A stretch of 64,000 nt of DNA from Mytilus galloprovincialis (taxonomy: Eukaryota > Mollusca > Bivalvia > Mytilida > Mytilidae). Below, in pieces: positions 10,685 to 22,020 of this stretch; the stretch's first letter is position 1; each line of letters opens with the position of its first letter. The stretch spans positions 66,865,261 through 66,929,260 of the forward strand of contig NC_134845.1 in the NCBI RefSeq assembly GCF_965363235.1, given 5' to 3'. The translations under genes were made by a program, and so were the position numbers. The notes beneath the pieces are model-generated. The model saw only the letters and a program-made list of their open reading frames with translations. It did no database searches and was not told the origin of the DNA.

Positions 10685-13196
10685 CACGGCCGACACTCGG
10701 CTAACCGAGAGGTTGGTCGGTTAATCTATAATGAGTATGCGGCTATATGGGAGATTGGTCTGTTAATCGGGTTGGTTATAAGTCAGTTAAGAGTAAAACG
10801 CACAATTTAATGTTGAACTCTATCAAATATACAGATTTTTGGCATATTATAAGAACCAAATCAAAAAAAGAAAAGTGTCTGACAAAATGATATCTATCAT
10901 AGAACATTTTCCATTTGTAAAAACATTTCATAGTCTACGCAGTTTTCAGTAAAATTAAAAGGCGTCTCGCAAGTATGTAGTATTTATGCTTATACGCATA
11001 GCAATTTTTTTAATAAAAGTCGAAACAAACAATTTTAGATATCATTTAAAGGACACAAAATAGTACTTTGGGTCTAAAAAATAAATTTACATTAATAAAT
11101 ATTTTATAATTGTAATATAACGTGAATATTACCACGTTTTAGTGAAAATTATGGGAATAAAGTCTGTTAATGGGTTGGACAATTGAAATTGTGTCAGTTA
11201 AGAGTTATTTAGCCACAGTTATTTTTGCTACCTTTATATTATATTTTCCCATAGAAAAAGTTAAGAATGAGATGTTCCTAAGTAAAAAAAAATGATAATA
11301 CGGTGCAACAGTATCCTACGGAAGCGAATTAGCGCCACACATTTTTTAAACATTTTTCTTCCTATATTTGCGTTATAACGCAAACCTTTGCGATAAAACG
11401 CAGACCTTTGCGTTGTAACGCAAACCTTTGCGAAATAACGCAAACCTGAAATATCTTGATTTCAATTGTTCATTAAGTTTTGTAAAAAATGTCCGTCTGT
11501 CATTCATTTCGGTTGTGATTTACTAGTAAGAGCATTTTTATTTTGACTTTCTTTGAAGGGTGTGTCACTTCAATATAGCGTGATATGGATTGGCCGCTGG
11601 AATATGCATGAATTTATTATTAACGTTTTTAATCAGCCTCAATTTTTGTGTCTGTTCAAAGTAACACGTTCTCAAATCCGACTGAAAGTGTCTTTCAAAT
11701 ACAACACAGGGTACCGGTAAAATACATTTTGTAAATATAAACTGTTCATCTGTCCAGTGCATATAACGTGTTGTCATTCTCATATGCACATGATATTTGT
11801 CACTAGACGTTAAACCCTAATTCGTAAGCATCATCCAATTGGTTCTTTATAAAATTTTCTATTATTTAATCATATGTTGTTTACAAATCATTTCCAAGAA
11901 GTAAATTGAAAGGAGCGAATGCAGCTACATTTGGTCATCTTAAGTTTTAATACATTTTATTCCGTTTAGTTCCTTTCTTCATAAGTGTAGAGGAGGACGG
12001 CAGTTGTCCGCATGTAAACTTCTAGCATGTGTCACCAATATGAGTACATCGCAATCCGTTACTGTTTCAACACCCAGGGGTGTTTCATGTCTGTATTCTT
12101 AAACAATTATTATTTTTTCTCTCTTTTTTAGCAATGCATCAAGCACTCTCTACTGTCCTTATCTATTATTCTATATTCTGCTACTCCATCCAGATCATCG
12201 TGTATACCATGAGGGTTCGGATTGGGGGTGTTGTTTATTTCTGTATTCTTTAAATTGTTATATGTCACGTTTCTCCCGTGACTTTTTTTCCTTTTCCTTT
12301 TTATTTATCTTATTCATTATTCTTTCTCTATTCTTTATATTTTAGCATCCCAATATGTTTTACTTACTGATGTTTAGTTACATTACGACGTTTATCTCTG
12401 ATTTATATACTGGTTACCAATGTAGATGACAAGTTGGTGTCATTCATGACAATTAAACAGAATCCACACGATATATTCGACCATTCTTGGATGAAATTAA
12501 GACTATTTTAATATTACACTTTTTGAAACCGTTTTTATCAATTTTCAATTTCCTTTTTTTAAATTGTTCATTGTTCATATCTCATGTGTTGTTTCCGTAT
12601 ATTTTAGCTGCTCGTCTTGAGCCTACCCATTTGATCCGATAACACCCCATATAGCAATAAAATTATACTTTTATTGCCATTCATAACTCTTAACAGACCA
12701 ATTAACAGACCAGGTTTTAAATAAAGATTGATTTAAGTCACCAAAATACCGATTTTCGTGAAGATTTTTCACACAATGATTTCAGTATGGTTAACAAACA
12801 TAATGCCTGTCTTTTTTCGATGTTCAAAATATTGCATGCACGTAAATTCAACCAACGTGTCATATTGTGTACAGTTTGTGTGTGTAAAATGTGTATAAAT
12901 TTATTGATGAGTAACCCGCCTTTTCATTTTATAGATCGTACATTGAAGCTAGAAAAATAATAATTACACCACTGGATTCAGAACAATGAATTGTTTTGTT
13001 AGACATGAATATTTTTTATGATAAAAATGTATTTAAAAAGTTATACAATGAAACATGCTGAACTTTCAATGATTTTCTCGATAACACCTGATTAACAGAC
13101 TTTAGCCAACCCGATTAACAGACCAACCGCCGATATAGCCGCATACTCAATATAGATTAACCGACCAAACTCTCGGTTAACCGAGTGTCGGCCGTG
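10685..13196. mobile_element. Foldback transposon of 2.5 kb with ACTTT target duplication
   Basis: The ends CACGGCCGACACTCGG and CCGAGTGTCGGCCGTG are exact complements. Matching continues for about 110 bp, through TCGGTTAATCTATA, GAGTATGCGGCTATAT and GTCTGTTAATCGGGTTGG. The 5-bp duplication ACTTT stands at 10680-10684 and 13197-13201. Further copies of the GTCTGTTAAT motif lie inside (about 11162, and inverted at 12695-12715), so each arm is about 520 bp of related material around a 1.5-kb middle. No transposase is encoded. A 5-bp duplication with CAC-initial ends is compatible with Transib-type elements, but this rests on ends only. Confidence 0.7.
11367..11446. repeat. Four tandem 20-bp palindromic units
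   Basis: The unit is TTTGCGnnnnAACGCAAACC, repeated four times without spacing. The first copy contains the perfect 16-bp palindrome TTGCGTTATAACGCAA; the others vary mainly at the centre. It sits inside the foldback element and has much higher CpG content than its surroundings. Confidence 0.75.
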
Positions 13197-13604
13197 ACTT
13201 TCAAACACTGAAGACTGCGAACGTATATTTAAAAGAACAAAGATTGAGTGATACTATATCTTAGAACTACGTTCCATACATATAAATACATATACGCCCA
13301 TCTCCTGTCCGCTATGATACTTTTTGAGAACGTTATTTTTATGACGAATGGGTTTATTAGATAGTTGTTTACTAGATACCACCATGTAAAAATAAGGAGA
13401 TGTGGTATGAATGATAATGAGACACAACTATCCACCAAATTTTCAAATGTGTGAGTTTTCTAATATATCGTCGGCATGTGATCCCGTAAAATTATCATCT
13501 ATCACACAAAAACAAAAATAAAAATAAAACCCGTTGCCGATGTTTCTCCGACTTACTTTTTTCACCATTAGTTTGGTTTCTTCTGATCATGCCATAAGAT
13601 TGAG

Positions 13605-16600
13605 TCAGAAAAATCTTAAACACATTTTGAACCAATTTCTTCTTACAATGGAGTGCATCACATCTGATTTAGTAATACTTAACCAATTACCGTTAAACAA
13701 AAGGAATCTAGCCTTTTCTTTGTTTTCTTTTTTCAAACAAAGTAATGCATTCATTGCGTAGTAGAATCTCATCAGCTGAACCAGTTTTGTATCAACGGTG
13801 AAGAGCTGTAGTTTGGGATGTCTTCTCAAAGGGAAGAAGATATTGCTGCCTGTAGAACGAGTAATCCCCGCCGTCTGAATGTCATTCATGTTATTTATTG
13901 TATTTAACACAGGTGGACATTCACATACACAGTAGTATTTCTAAAATAACATGAAAATATTGTTTGATTTAATTATTTGGTGAATATCAATTAGTTATTT
14001 AATGAAAATCGTGCTTTCATACATAATCGGGTTATAAATTGATTTTTATGCAATAACAGTGGTATACAAGTTTGATATGTGTACCTGACACGGTGGTAAA
14101 AACACTGTAAAGTTGATTAAACATAAAATGACACCGATTTTTTTGCCAAGTCAAGAGATTCTCAAATCCTTATAGGTTAGAATTAACGTGAACAAGACTA
14201 TGTCCATAAAACACGTATGCCCGTGCCCCGCTCGCACTGCGATGTTTTGTGATCATTGACCGTGAAGTTAGGATCAAAACTCTAATGTGGAATTCAAATT
14301 AGATAGATGTTATCATTCTGACTTCGACATAATAAAGAAATAACTTCCTTGATCAAAAGCTTTAACCTGAAGGGGACAGATGGCAGAACAGACGGATCGA
14401 CTTACAGACGTTCAGGCCGAAACATATACTGCTCCTTAGTGGGGCATAAAAACGTTAAAAGCTTTAAAAATGTTGGATAAAAAATGGAAAACTTAATAAA
14501 TCGATTCGATGTAACCTCCGTTTAAAAAGTCAATCTCTTTCAACTGCATTCAATGGAGTTAAAAGTAATTTAAGACTTTAAGAATTTAAATCTCTTTTCA
14601 ACACTTGAAACTGCGATTTATGCTCATTAAATTGACCTTCATGCATACACGATCATTTATCTAGATTTAACAAACGATTTCTTTAGTGAAACCCAATCCA
14701 ACTGTTGACAATTTTGATAAAATTTTATTGAGTTTTAACTCTTAACCTAAAGTATTGTTAAATTATATGTCTGTACATGTGTATTCCAATCAAGGATTTT
14801 GAAGTAAACGAGACAAAATGACACACTGAAGAATTTGTTAATATGCAAATAATATAAGAATCGTTTAAAAATAATTTTGATCAAAGTTAGATTTCCTTTT
14901 TTGGTTTTGCTAATTCATACATGTTTTAAGTATAACCGTGAAATTTATACACAGTTAACAAATATTTTTGTTTGTTTGTTGCAACAATGAACATTTCAAC
15001 AACACGCACAAGTCAAAAATAAAAAAAGTCAATTACAAATTGGTCATAAGACAAGATTACGATTAATAAAACCAAAGACTTGATCTCTGTTTTAAAAGTT
15101 AACAATTAAACACGACTTTAGTTTTCACGCAATCGGAAATTTTGCTTTTGTTTTTTTTTGGTAAAATTATGTTTTTTTGAGACGTCAAAAAATAAAGCTG
15201 ATCTTGTTCATGTTGTTTTTCATAACCGGAAAAACATGTTAAAATTTAAAATCATTTACATCATTATTAAAAAACTTATATGTTGTGGACATTATTACTG
15301 CAATGAAATGTATGGATTTGTTCGTTTCATTTGGTTTTTGCGCATATATCTTCTTTACCTTTTTTCTATCCTTTATGCTATAAATCTGAAGTTTTATTTT
15401 TCTTTTGTTACCGGCTCTGTCGCCTTCTATAGCTAAATCGGATACTTTTTCAATGTTTTCATCACTCCCTGGTATGTCTACATAGCATTTTCTTGGAATC
15501 AGTTCATATAGCTTCTTTGGTATTTGCTTTCTCTCCTCCTTTGACAGATTTATATACCAGTCTGTTTGCTCAATTTTTTCTTCAATAACTAAGATATACA
15601 GTATAGCTGATTATTTTTGCAAGTGTAAAATTTCGCGATTTTCGTTGAATAATTAGGGTATACGAAATACACACTATTGTGTCGTAGTTCTCCTCTTATA
15701 TTTGATGCGTTTCCCTCAGTTTCAGTGTGTCATCCGGATTTGTTTTTTTCTCAATTACTCAAAAAACTACTGTTGCCTTTATTTATACGAAATATTTTGG
15801 CGGTTATTATTTTGGCTGATTGAAAATTTTATCAATACCTTTGAATGTGCAGTTTTGAATTGGCGAAATTTATTTGCGATTTTGTTTCGAAAATTTGCAC
15901 CCCTTTAAAATAACCAACTATACGGTAACATCGAAAACTATAATCCTCAACATTCATAATGGTCTTAGCAATAACCTTAATTAACATAACAATAACACGT
16001 TTTTAATGATATAAGCCGCTGTAATAGTTTATATTTTCATCAATATCAACTTAAAATTTAAGTTAAATGATTTTTGTGAAAAGAAAATGTGTGAGGAATA
16101 CAAACATGATTTTACAAGAATCATGTACACCCCATATCATTTTGGTCTTTTCAAATTTCTTAGATATGTATTTTTCAATCATTTATGACAAAAAAGTTGT
16201 AATAATATGCATGTTGTTTTTAAAACTGAGAAAAATCACAAATTTACTAAATTGACAGCATGGTAAATTTTGCACAAAAAAAAGCGTCACAATATGATAT
16301 ATCTTTCTTATATTAACACCTACCTATAGTTTTTTGGAGTAAAAGTAATTGAGATTGGTCCACTTCATCTTTATAAAAAGTATGAAAAAAATTTAATTGT
16401 GGAACAGTGGTTTTTTTCACGATAATAGCTTAAAAATAGGTAAAAATTGGGCATTTTCAAAGGGCTGTAGCAAAAAGAGAAGTGCTCCACCATATGATTT
16501 TTTTTACACCAACTATTTTGTGACAGTCTTATAAACCCAAAAATCAGGTTAAGAAAAAAAAATAATTTTAGAAATTTTTGGCTCCTCAAAAGTGTACATC

Positions 16601-18650
16601 CTTAAATAATTAGATTGGCATTTTTGATAATTTTGAGCACTCTGTGGTAACCTTCAGATATTGTTTAATTTGACAGCTAATATTGTTGTTCTGTTTCCTT
16701 TGGGAGGTGTTTTGTTTTGTGCGTTTGAAAGAGCGTTGCTATTGCTTTAATGTTCATATTCTTCTAATAACGTAGTAGTTCATAAAGTACTCCATTGTGA
16801 TGCATAAATTATAATGCAATCTAACTGAACTATTATCTTAAGAAAATTATTTTAGTTTCACTACTACATGAACATGTACTTAAACTCTAACACATTGATT
16901 TAAAAACTGTCCCTTCTACTGTAATTTCCAAAAACCATTCTGTCGCAGATATATTTTCAAATAATCAATACCAAACCGTTATATTACATTACCTGGTAAA
17001 ACATGTTGTAGATAACCATAGTAATGTGACCAGGCAAGTCCATGGGCCACGTCATTTCCTATCATCTTTCTTCTTTCTTTAACAAGCGTATAATATAAAG
17101 AGAGGGTTTCCAATCATAAACCTTTATTCAAAATGTTGATCGTCAAAACGGGGGGGGGGGGGGGGGGGGGGGGGGGGGTACGAACCCCTGAAAACCTCTG
17201 GATCCACCAATGGTTTTAATTATAATCTACTCGATTTATCATGCAAACTTATTTTTTGATACCAGTGCTTTTCTTAACATATGTCGTAATCTGTTCAGAA
17301 TTCCTAACCAAGCACTTTCATATCTTAATATTCAATATATACCATTGAATAGGGCATATACATTTTTCAATTAAAGTAAATTTAATGAAAAACTCAGTAA
17401 TCCAGCTAATGTTTGAATCAAATTCAGAAATATCTTTGTAAACAGTGTACAGTGTAAACAAAAGGCGAAATATACCATTAAATGGACTAAACATAAACTG
17501 AAATAATATGTTTATATCTTCATCCTTTTTTCTAATAGAAACGTCTCAGATAAAATATTGATAATATGAATTAGTTACAAGTTGTCATTATACTTGTTTG
17601 CGAGTTCCTACAGAAATAATATACATTTAAAGTCAATTTGTCGAAGGTTTAGTTTACTCATTAGCTTTGTATTAATACGGAAGTTCGACCATTGAATTAC
17701 ATGTACATTGTAAGAACAATATGTTTTAAATTACACGCTAACCTTCCGCTTCTCTCTTCTCTGTAATTTTCCCTGAAGACCAGTTTAACCCTGCGCAACA
17801 ACATAACATTAACATAGTTATTTATACATAACTTGTTTTTATGTCAAGGAACATTTTATTTCCCTCTTAAAAGAATTGCAAAAATAATACAATATTGAGA
17901 ACAAAATCTTATGAGAAAAGCCGTTTCAACTGCGAAAAAAATTTCTATTAATCGGTTTTCTTTCACTAAAAATGTTAGAGTGAAATAGTATAATTGTAGT
18001 TAATATTTTCATTTGACCAGATATCAAAGATTTATCAGATACGGTCGATTGCATTAGCAATAAGATGTACATGTTTGTCTCTAGTAAGGGTGTAAATGTT
18101 TAACCTTCTTAGTTCATTCTCTTGTTTGCTAACATTCTTCTTGTTTCTTAATCTTATAGTGTAAGTTTTCTAAAAAATGTGTTTGTGGATCGATGTTTGT
18201 CTGTCATCGATTGTGTTCTGGGCATGTCACGAGTTTAAATTATCTGACACATATTGCTTGTGAATACTCTTTTTTCATCTGATCTTATATTGTATATTGT
18301 TGTCCCTTATTTATGTGATCATGTTTAATTAAAACTGATTTAATCTGATCGCTAAATGTAAAATACTGCGATATTTAACGTTAAGAAATACTATTGCAAA
18401 ATAAAAATGAAAACATCACCTTATTAGTTTTATGCTTTCAATGCGCTTTTTTTTTTTTATTAACCTTCATTAGGAACATTCAAAGCCAAACATTTAAAAG
18501 AGCCGATTAACCTATAAAAGTAACATACTTCAACGTTAGTTGTTAATTTAATATGTATCGTATAGCGTTTATCAAACAAACCTGTGATAAGGTCTTGTAC
18601 GAACACTTTATATGCCGTGAATGCACTCACCAAGGTTACACTTGCCGCAC
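13605..18650 (-). CDS. STING-like cyclic-dinucleotide sensor, partial
   Basis: Proposed exons, in - strand order: 18650-18582, 17076-16993, 15588-15359 and 13940 to at most 13605. Phases agree at each junction. The first (22 residues, SVTLVSAFTAYKVFVQ) fits the last membrane helix. The second holds VAHGLAWSHYYGYL, very close to the start of the STING ligand-binding domain. The third holds LSKEERK, KKLYELIPRKC and GDRAGNKRKIKLQIYSI, in the order found in STING. The fourth opens with CVCECPPVLNTINNMND, matching the segment that follows. In STING this domain binds cGAMP and triggers TBK1/IRF or older antiviral responses from the ER membrane. Ser and Tyr equivalent to human S162 and Y167 are kept; R238, Y240 and T263 equivalents appear as K, K and P. 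After AGITR the frame no longer resembles STING, so exon 4 may end earlier or be altered. Exons for the first membrane helices were not found. Confidence 0.75.
13942..15358 (-). other. STING-like gene intron with an interspersed repeat
   Basis: About 14170-14455 resembles a bivalve repeat ending in GTGGGGCATAAAA: GCCCGTGCCCCGCTCGCA, GAAGGGGACAGATGGCAGAACAGACGGATCGAC and AGTGGGGCATAAAAACG. The remainder is AT-rich with nothing recognised. Confidence 0.45.
16066..16625 (+). repeat. Dispersed repeat E, copy 2, in a STING-like intron
   Basis: It aligns with 2213-2790 over nearly its whole length. Unlike copy 1 it is not bounded by GTGGGACAATC ends. It ends AGTGTACATCCTTAAATAATTAGATTGGCA, similar to the end of copy 1. 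Confidence 0.6.
17150..17178 (+). repeat. Homopolymer run of 29 G
   Basis: An uninterrupted G run in an otherwise AT-rich intron (between STING-like exons 1 and 2, transcribed as poly-C). It could form a G-quadruplex on the + strand. Its exact length is likely unstable in both the genome and the assembly. Confidence 0.9.
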
Positions 18651-20060
18651 CTAAATAATTCAAAAATATATAATAGACCGTTTATATAACCCAGTGTATA
18701 CAAAACTATAAGTACAAAGATTGTATTTCTGCAGAAGGAACACCATGACAGATAATAACATATATAAAGTTTTAACTATGGCGTTTAAATGATTCTCTCA
18801 ATATTTCACAGAACAGGGCGTCTTCCGATTAAACAGGGAGTCAATATTTTGCGTAATTTGTATACAAAATGCTGCATATTTTGTAGAAATAGTTTTTCTC
18901 ATATTAAAATCACATCTGCAAATAGTATTGTGTATCAAGCATAATTGCATTCAAAAAGGAAACAAGGTGAGTTAAAGAGTCAATAATCTTGATAGAATTT
19001 AAATTTACCATAAGAAGTAACATAGACGATTATGGTTGCTTCAAAATCTTAATTTAGATCTGGAAAATATCATGTGACATATGTTAAACTACTTTATATT
19101 TTTATAGAATACCAAATAAAGTGGTCTTTGATGGAAACATATTTTTTTATTCAGTTCGTTTATATTTTGTTTAAATCAAGGTATTGTAAATTTAACGTTT
19201 TTTTCTCTCTCATAGTTTAGGTTATTTAATCAATAGCATATCACATGCGTCACCAGTATAAAATTTGTGTAAAGCTTATGAAATACCAAACTCCGAAGAC
19301 AATAACAATCAAAACCAAGGAGTAAACAAAGACTCACAAAACCAAAGGACATTTACATCAACAGTTATAAATAATAATTAAGAAACAACACGAACTCCAC
19401 TAAAAACCGGGAGTGAAATCAGGTGCTCCGGAAGGGTAAGCATTTCCTGCACTGTAAGCAATTCAAATATGGGAAGTCCAAAAAATGATTAAGGAAGTTC
19501 GCTACTTAATTTCAAAATACATAGCTTCTCATAAAACTTGTATATATTGATAGTGCATTAATTAAGGAATCAAAAAAGCAAAAGATATATAGAGGTCAAT
19601 GTGCTTGTTTTCGAGATATAAGCCATTGAAATTTTGGCAGTTTTTTTCCCTCTTGATTTTTCGTAGAAAAATGGGGGTCAATAGGCAAAATTAGTTATAA
19701 AATTCAAACGGTAAAAACCAGAGAATTCCGAAAATCTGACAAAATTTCAAATGTTACATCGATGACATTTTTATTGTTTTTCGTCTGTACGAATATGTTC
19801 AAAAACATGGTAAACGAATAGCGTACAGTTTATTAGAATCACTACAAGCCTTCCTCAGTCTTCTTTTGTATTTTCTCTCTATCAAATCTTGATTGTTGTA
19901 AATGCTTTTCCTACTTTGTTGAGCATGACAGGTCTATGGTGTTTGTTTATTAAAGAACATGTTTATATATTATTTGTAGTTTTTTTTTGCCGATGATTAG
20001 TTGCTTGATTGATTTAAACGCTCTCTCAATACTATTGTACTTTATCGTGGTGGTCAGTTT
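18651..20060. other. Upstream of resolved STING exons: repeats and AT-rich DNA
   Basis: About 19280-19470 is a family D repeat (CACGAACTCCACTAAAAACCGGGAGTG, then TCAGGTGCTCCGGAAGGGTAAGCA). About 19493-19765 is the second copy of the T2 TTAA MITE, inverted relative to 3267-3657 and lacking its far end. A possible tiny exon (about 19044-19015, -; ending before GTAAAT, reading IIVYVTSY) has a phase that fits STING exon 1, but its acceptor is weak. Confidence 0.4.
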
Positions 20061-20084
20061 TATTTTTATTTTATTGGTGTAGGG

Positions 20085-20275
20085 AGCTGGAATGCCCCGA
20101 GAGAACCACCGACCTTTGGTAGGATAACCGACAATTCTAATAAATAAAGACTGGAGTCGAGCGTAACTCCCCCGCGAGGGATTCTTACTGACAACGTCTG
20201 TGTTGACAGGGGAGTATTAGTGTAAATCTATTACTTTGACCTCTCGGGCGCCCGTTAGATCATAATTGTTTTGTG
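20085..20275 (-). repeat. tRNA-derived SINE-like element
   Basis: Read on the - strand it starts CGGGCGCCCGAGAGGTCAAAG, resembling a degenerate tRNA A box. About 55 bases later comes GTCAGTAAGAATCCCTCGCGG, resembling a decayed B box. The + strand TGGAATGCCCCGAGAGAACCACCGACCTTTGGTAGG is a block recognised as recurrent in bivalve genomes. It is too degenerate to be a functional tRNA gene. Confidence 0.4.
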
Positions 20276-20631
20276 ATTGTAAAACACATTTATATATAAT
20301 ATATAATTCATCACTGATGATTTATTTTTGTACGTATAAATTTTAAAAGCTGTATTACTTTAAGATAAATTACTTTGATTTGTTCAAAGTATTTATGTAC
20401 TTCAGTAAGTAATCAATACATTATTGATTTATTAAAACTTATTTCTGGTAAACCAAAAAGTTTAAAGGAACATATACATACCTGTTTTACCGAATTTTCC
20501 ATATATCCATGTCAAGTTTTTTTTATTGACAACGTCCTTTATTTTTGTTACATAATCTACGCTATAAAGAAAATAAAAAAAATCTGAATTGCATGTTTAT
20601 TATAAACATATGAGTTATAATGTTCCCTTAA

Positions 20632-20964
20632 GGATGTACTAAGGTGAGGTTTTGGAATTCATGTCAAATATTCCTACTCCTTGGTGTTTTTCCATACAAT
20701 ACAAGGTAAAATATTTTGCCCCATAACACCCTTATTTTTCCATATAAGACTTAATTGGTCATGAAAGGTCATTTTTCCAAAATTTTAGAAGATTCTTCAT
20801 TTTGTTTTGAAACCCAAAAATACCAATGCAAATATAAGATAAGAAGAAAAGGAGGTCAATATTTTTAGCTGATTTTTATCCTTTACGAATGCTCTAGCGG
20901 CTGATATAATCAATTTTAAATTCTTGATTTATTATTTTTCACCTAACCTTACCTAAATACATCC
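20632..20964. mobile_element. TTAA-flanked MITE, family T1, copy 1
   Basis: TTAA stands at 20628-20631 and 20965-20968. The ends GGATGTACTAAGGTGAGGTT and AACCTTACCTAAATACATCC are imperfect complements. The interior (CTCCTTGGTGTTTTTCCATACAATACAA, TTTTGCCCCATAACACCC) matches 58516-58922 in reverse orientation, which defines a family. Confidence 0.75.
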
Positions 20965-21439
20965 TTAAAAGAACGAAACGCAGAAGAATATTAAATAGTT
21001 AAGATACAATTGTATATGAGTATAATTAAAAGAATTAAAAAATTTGCAATTAATGATTACCCGGTATCTGAAAGGTACATAAATGTATAAAAGATAATGT
21101 TTAAATGAGAAAATTAGCAATCGTCACAAAATAAATGGCCTTGTTATGACAACATTTAATCTATTAATGCAATAACAGTAAATAATATTTGCTTTTTCGT
21201 TTACACCTATTTTTTACTTTATCTTACATTTTAGTTTCCTTCGCCATATTTTAAGATGACAACTTGAAAAGACCTGTCCTGATTCTTTCTACCAGTTACT
21301 AGCTTGAAAATGTAAATCTGAAAAAAGATCAGGTCACCACATTTTAAATAAACATACGGCTGAAATATCATAAGCATATAGAACTGGACGACTGGTGGAC
21401 TGTTTGTCAACGGCTATTACCAGACTAGCCAGTGCTCCA

Positions 21440-22020
21440 GTTCAATAAAGAGGGACGAAAGATAACAAAGGGACAGTCAAATTCATAAATCGAAAATAAA
21501 CTGACAACGCCATGGCTAAAAATAAAAAAGACAAACAGACAATAGTACACATGACACTGCATAGAAAACTAAAGAATAAACAACACGAACCCCACCAAAA
21601 ACTAGGGGTGATCTCAGGTGCTCCGGAAGGGTGAGCAGATCCTGCTCCACATGTGGCACCCGTCGTGCTGCTTATGTGATAATAAATCCGGTAAATAGTC
21701 TAATTCGGTAGGTCACATTGATGAAAGGGAAGAGTATTGTAGTTACGACGTTAGGAACATATCCGATTCATTTGTTAAACAGTTATTCCATAACATGCCT
21801 TTTATTTTTGTGTGAAGTTGTCTCGCTCTTTTATTATTTTTGCCATTGTGTGGTTCAGTGTGCATCTTAGTTTTTAATATGAGACACAAGTAAAATAACA
21901 AAAATACAAAACTCCGAGGTAAATTCAATACAGAAAGTCCATACTCAAATTGCAAAATCAAATGATCAAACGAATGGATAACAACTCTCGATTCCTGACT
22001 CGGTACATAAGACAGCATTT
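21440..22020. repeat. Family D repeat followed by a family C fragment
   Basis: 21440-21720 holds CACGAACCCCACCAAAAACTAGGGGTGATCTCAGGTGCTCCGGAAGGGTGAGCA, shared with 19380-19450 and, reversed, 56160-56225. 21880-22020 holds AAACTCCGAGGTAAATTCAATACAGAAAGTCC and GATTCCTGACTCGGTACATAA, shared with 24365-24490 and 34915-35050. The open frame on the - strand of this stretch is repeat sequence, not a gene. Confidence 0.6.

Noticed and set aside
15158..15436. 92-codon + strand frame as a gene
   Set aside because: It overlaps, on the opposite strand, STING-like exon 3 and its intron; the coding evidence is on the - strand.
20085..20275. Functional tRNA gene
   Set aside because: The A and B boxes are degenerate and no cloverleaf with a paired acceptor stem could be drawn; a tRNA-derived SINE fits better.
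21225..21300. Candidate - strand exon (LVTGRKNQDRSFQVVILKYGEG) for the 5' part of the STING-like gene
   Set aside because: It has no membrane-helix character and no convincing donor, and it could not be joined in phase.
21743..22018. 91-codon - strand frame as a gene
   Set aside because: It is the complement of family C and D repeat sequence found several times in this window.
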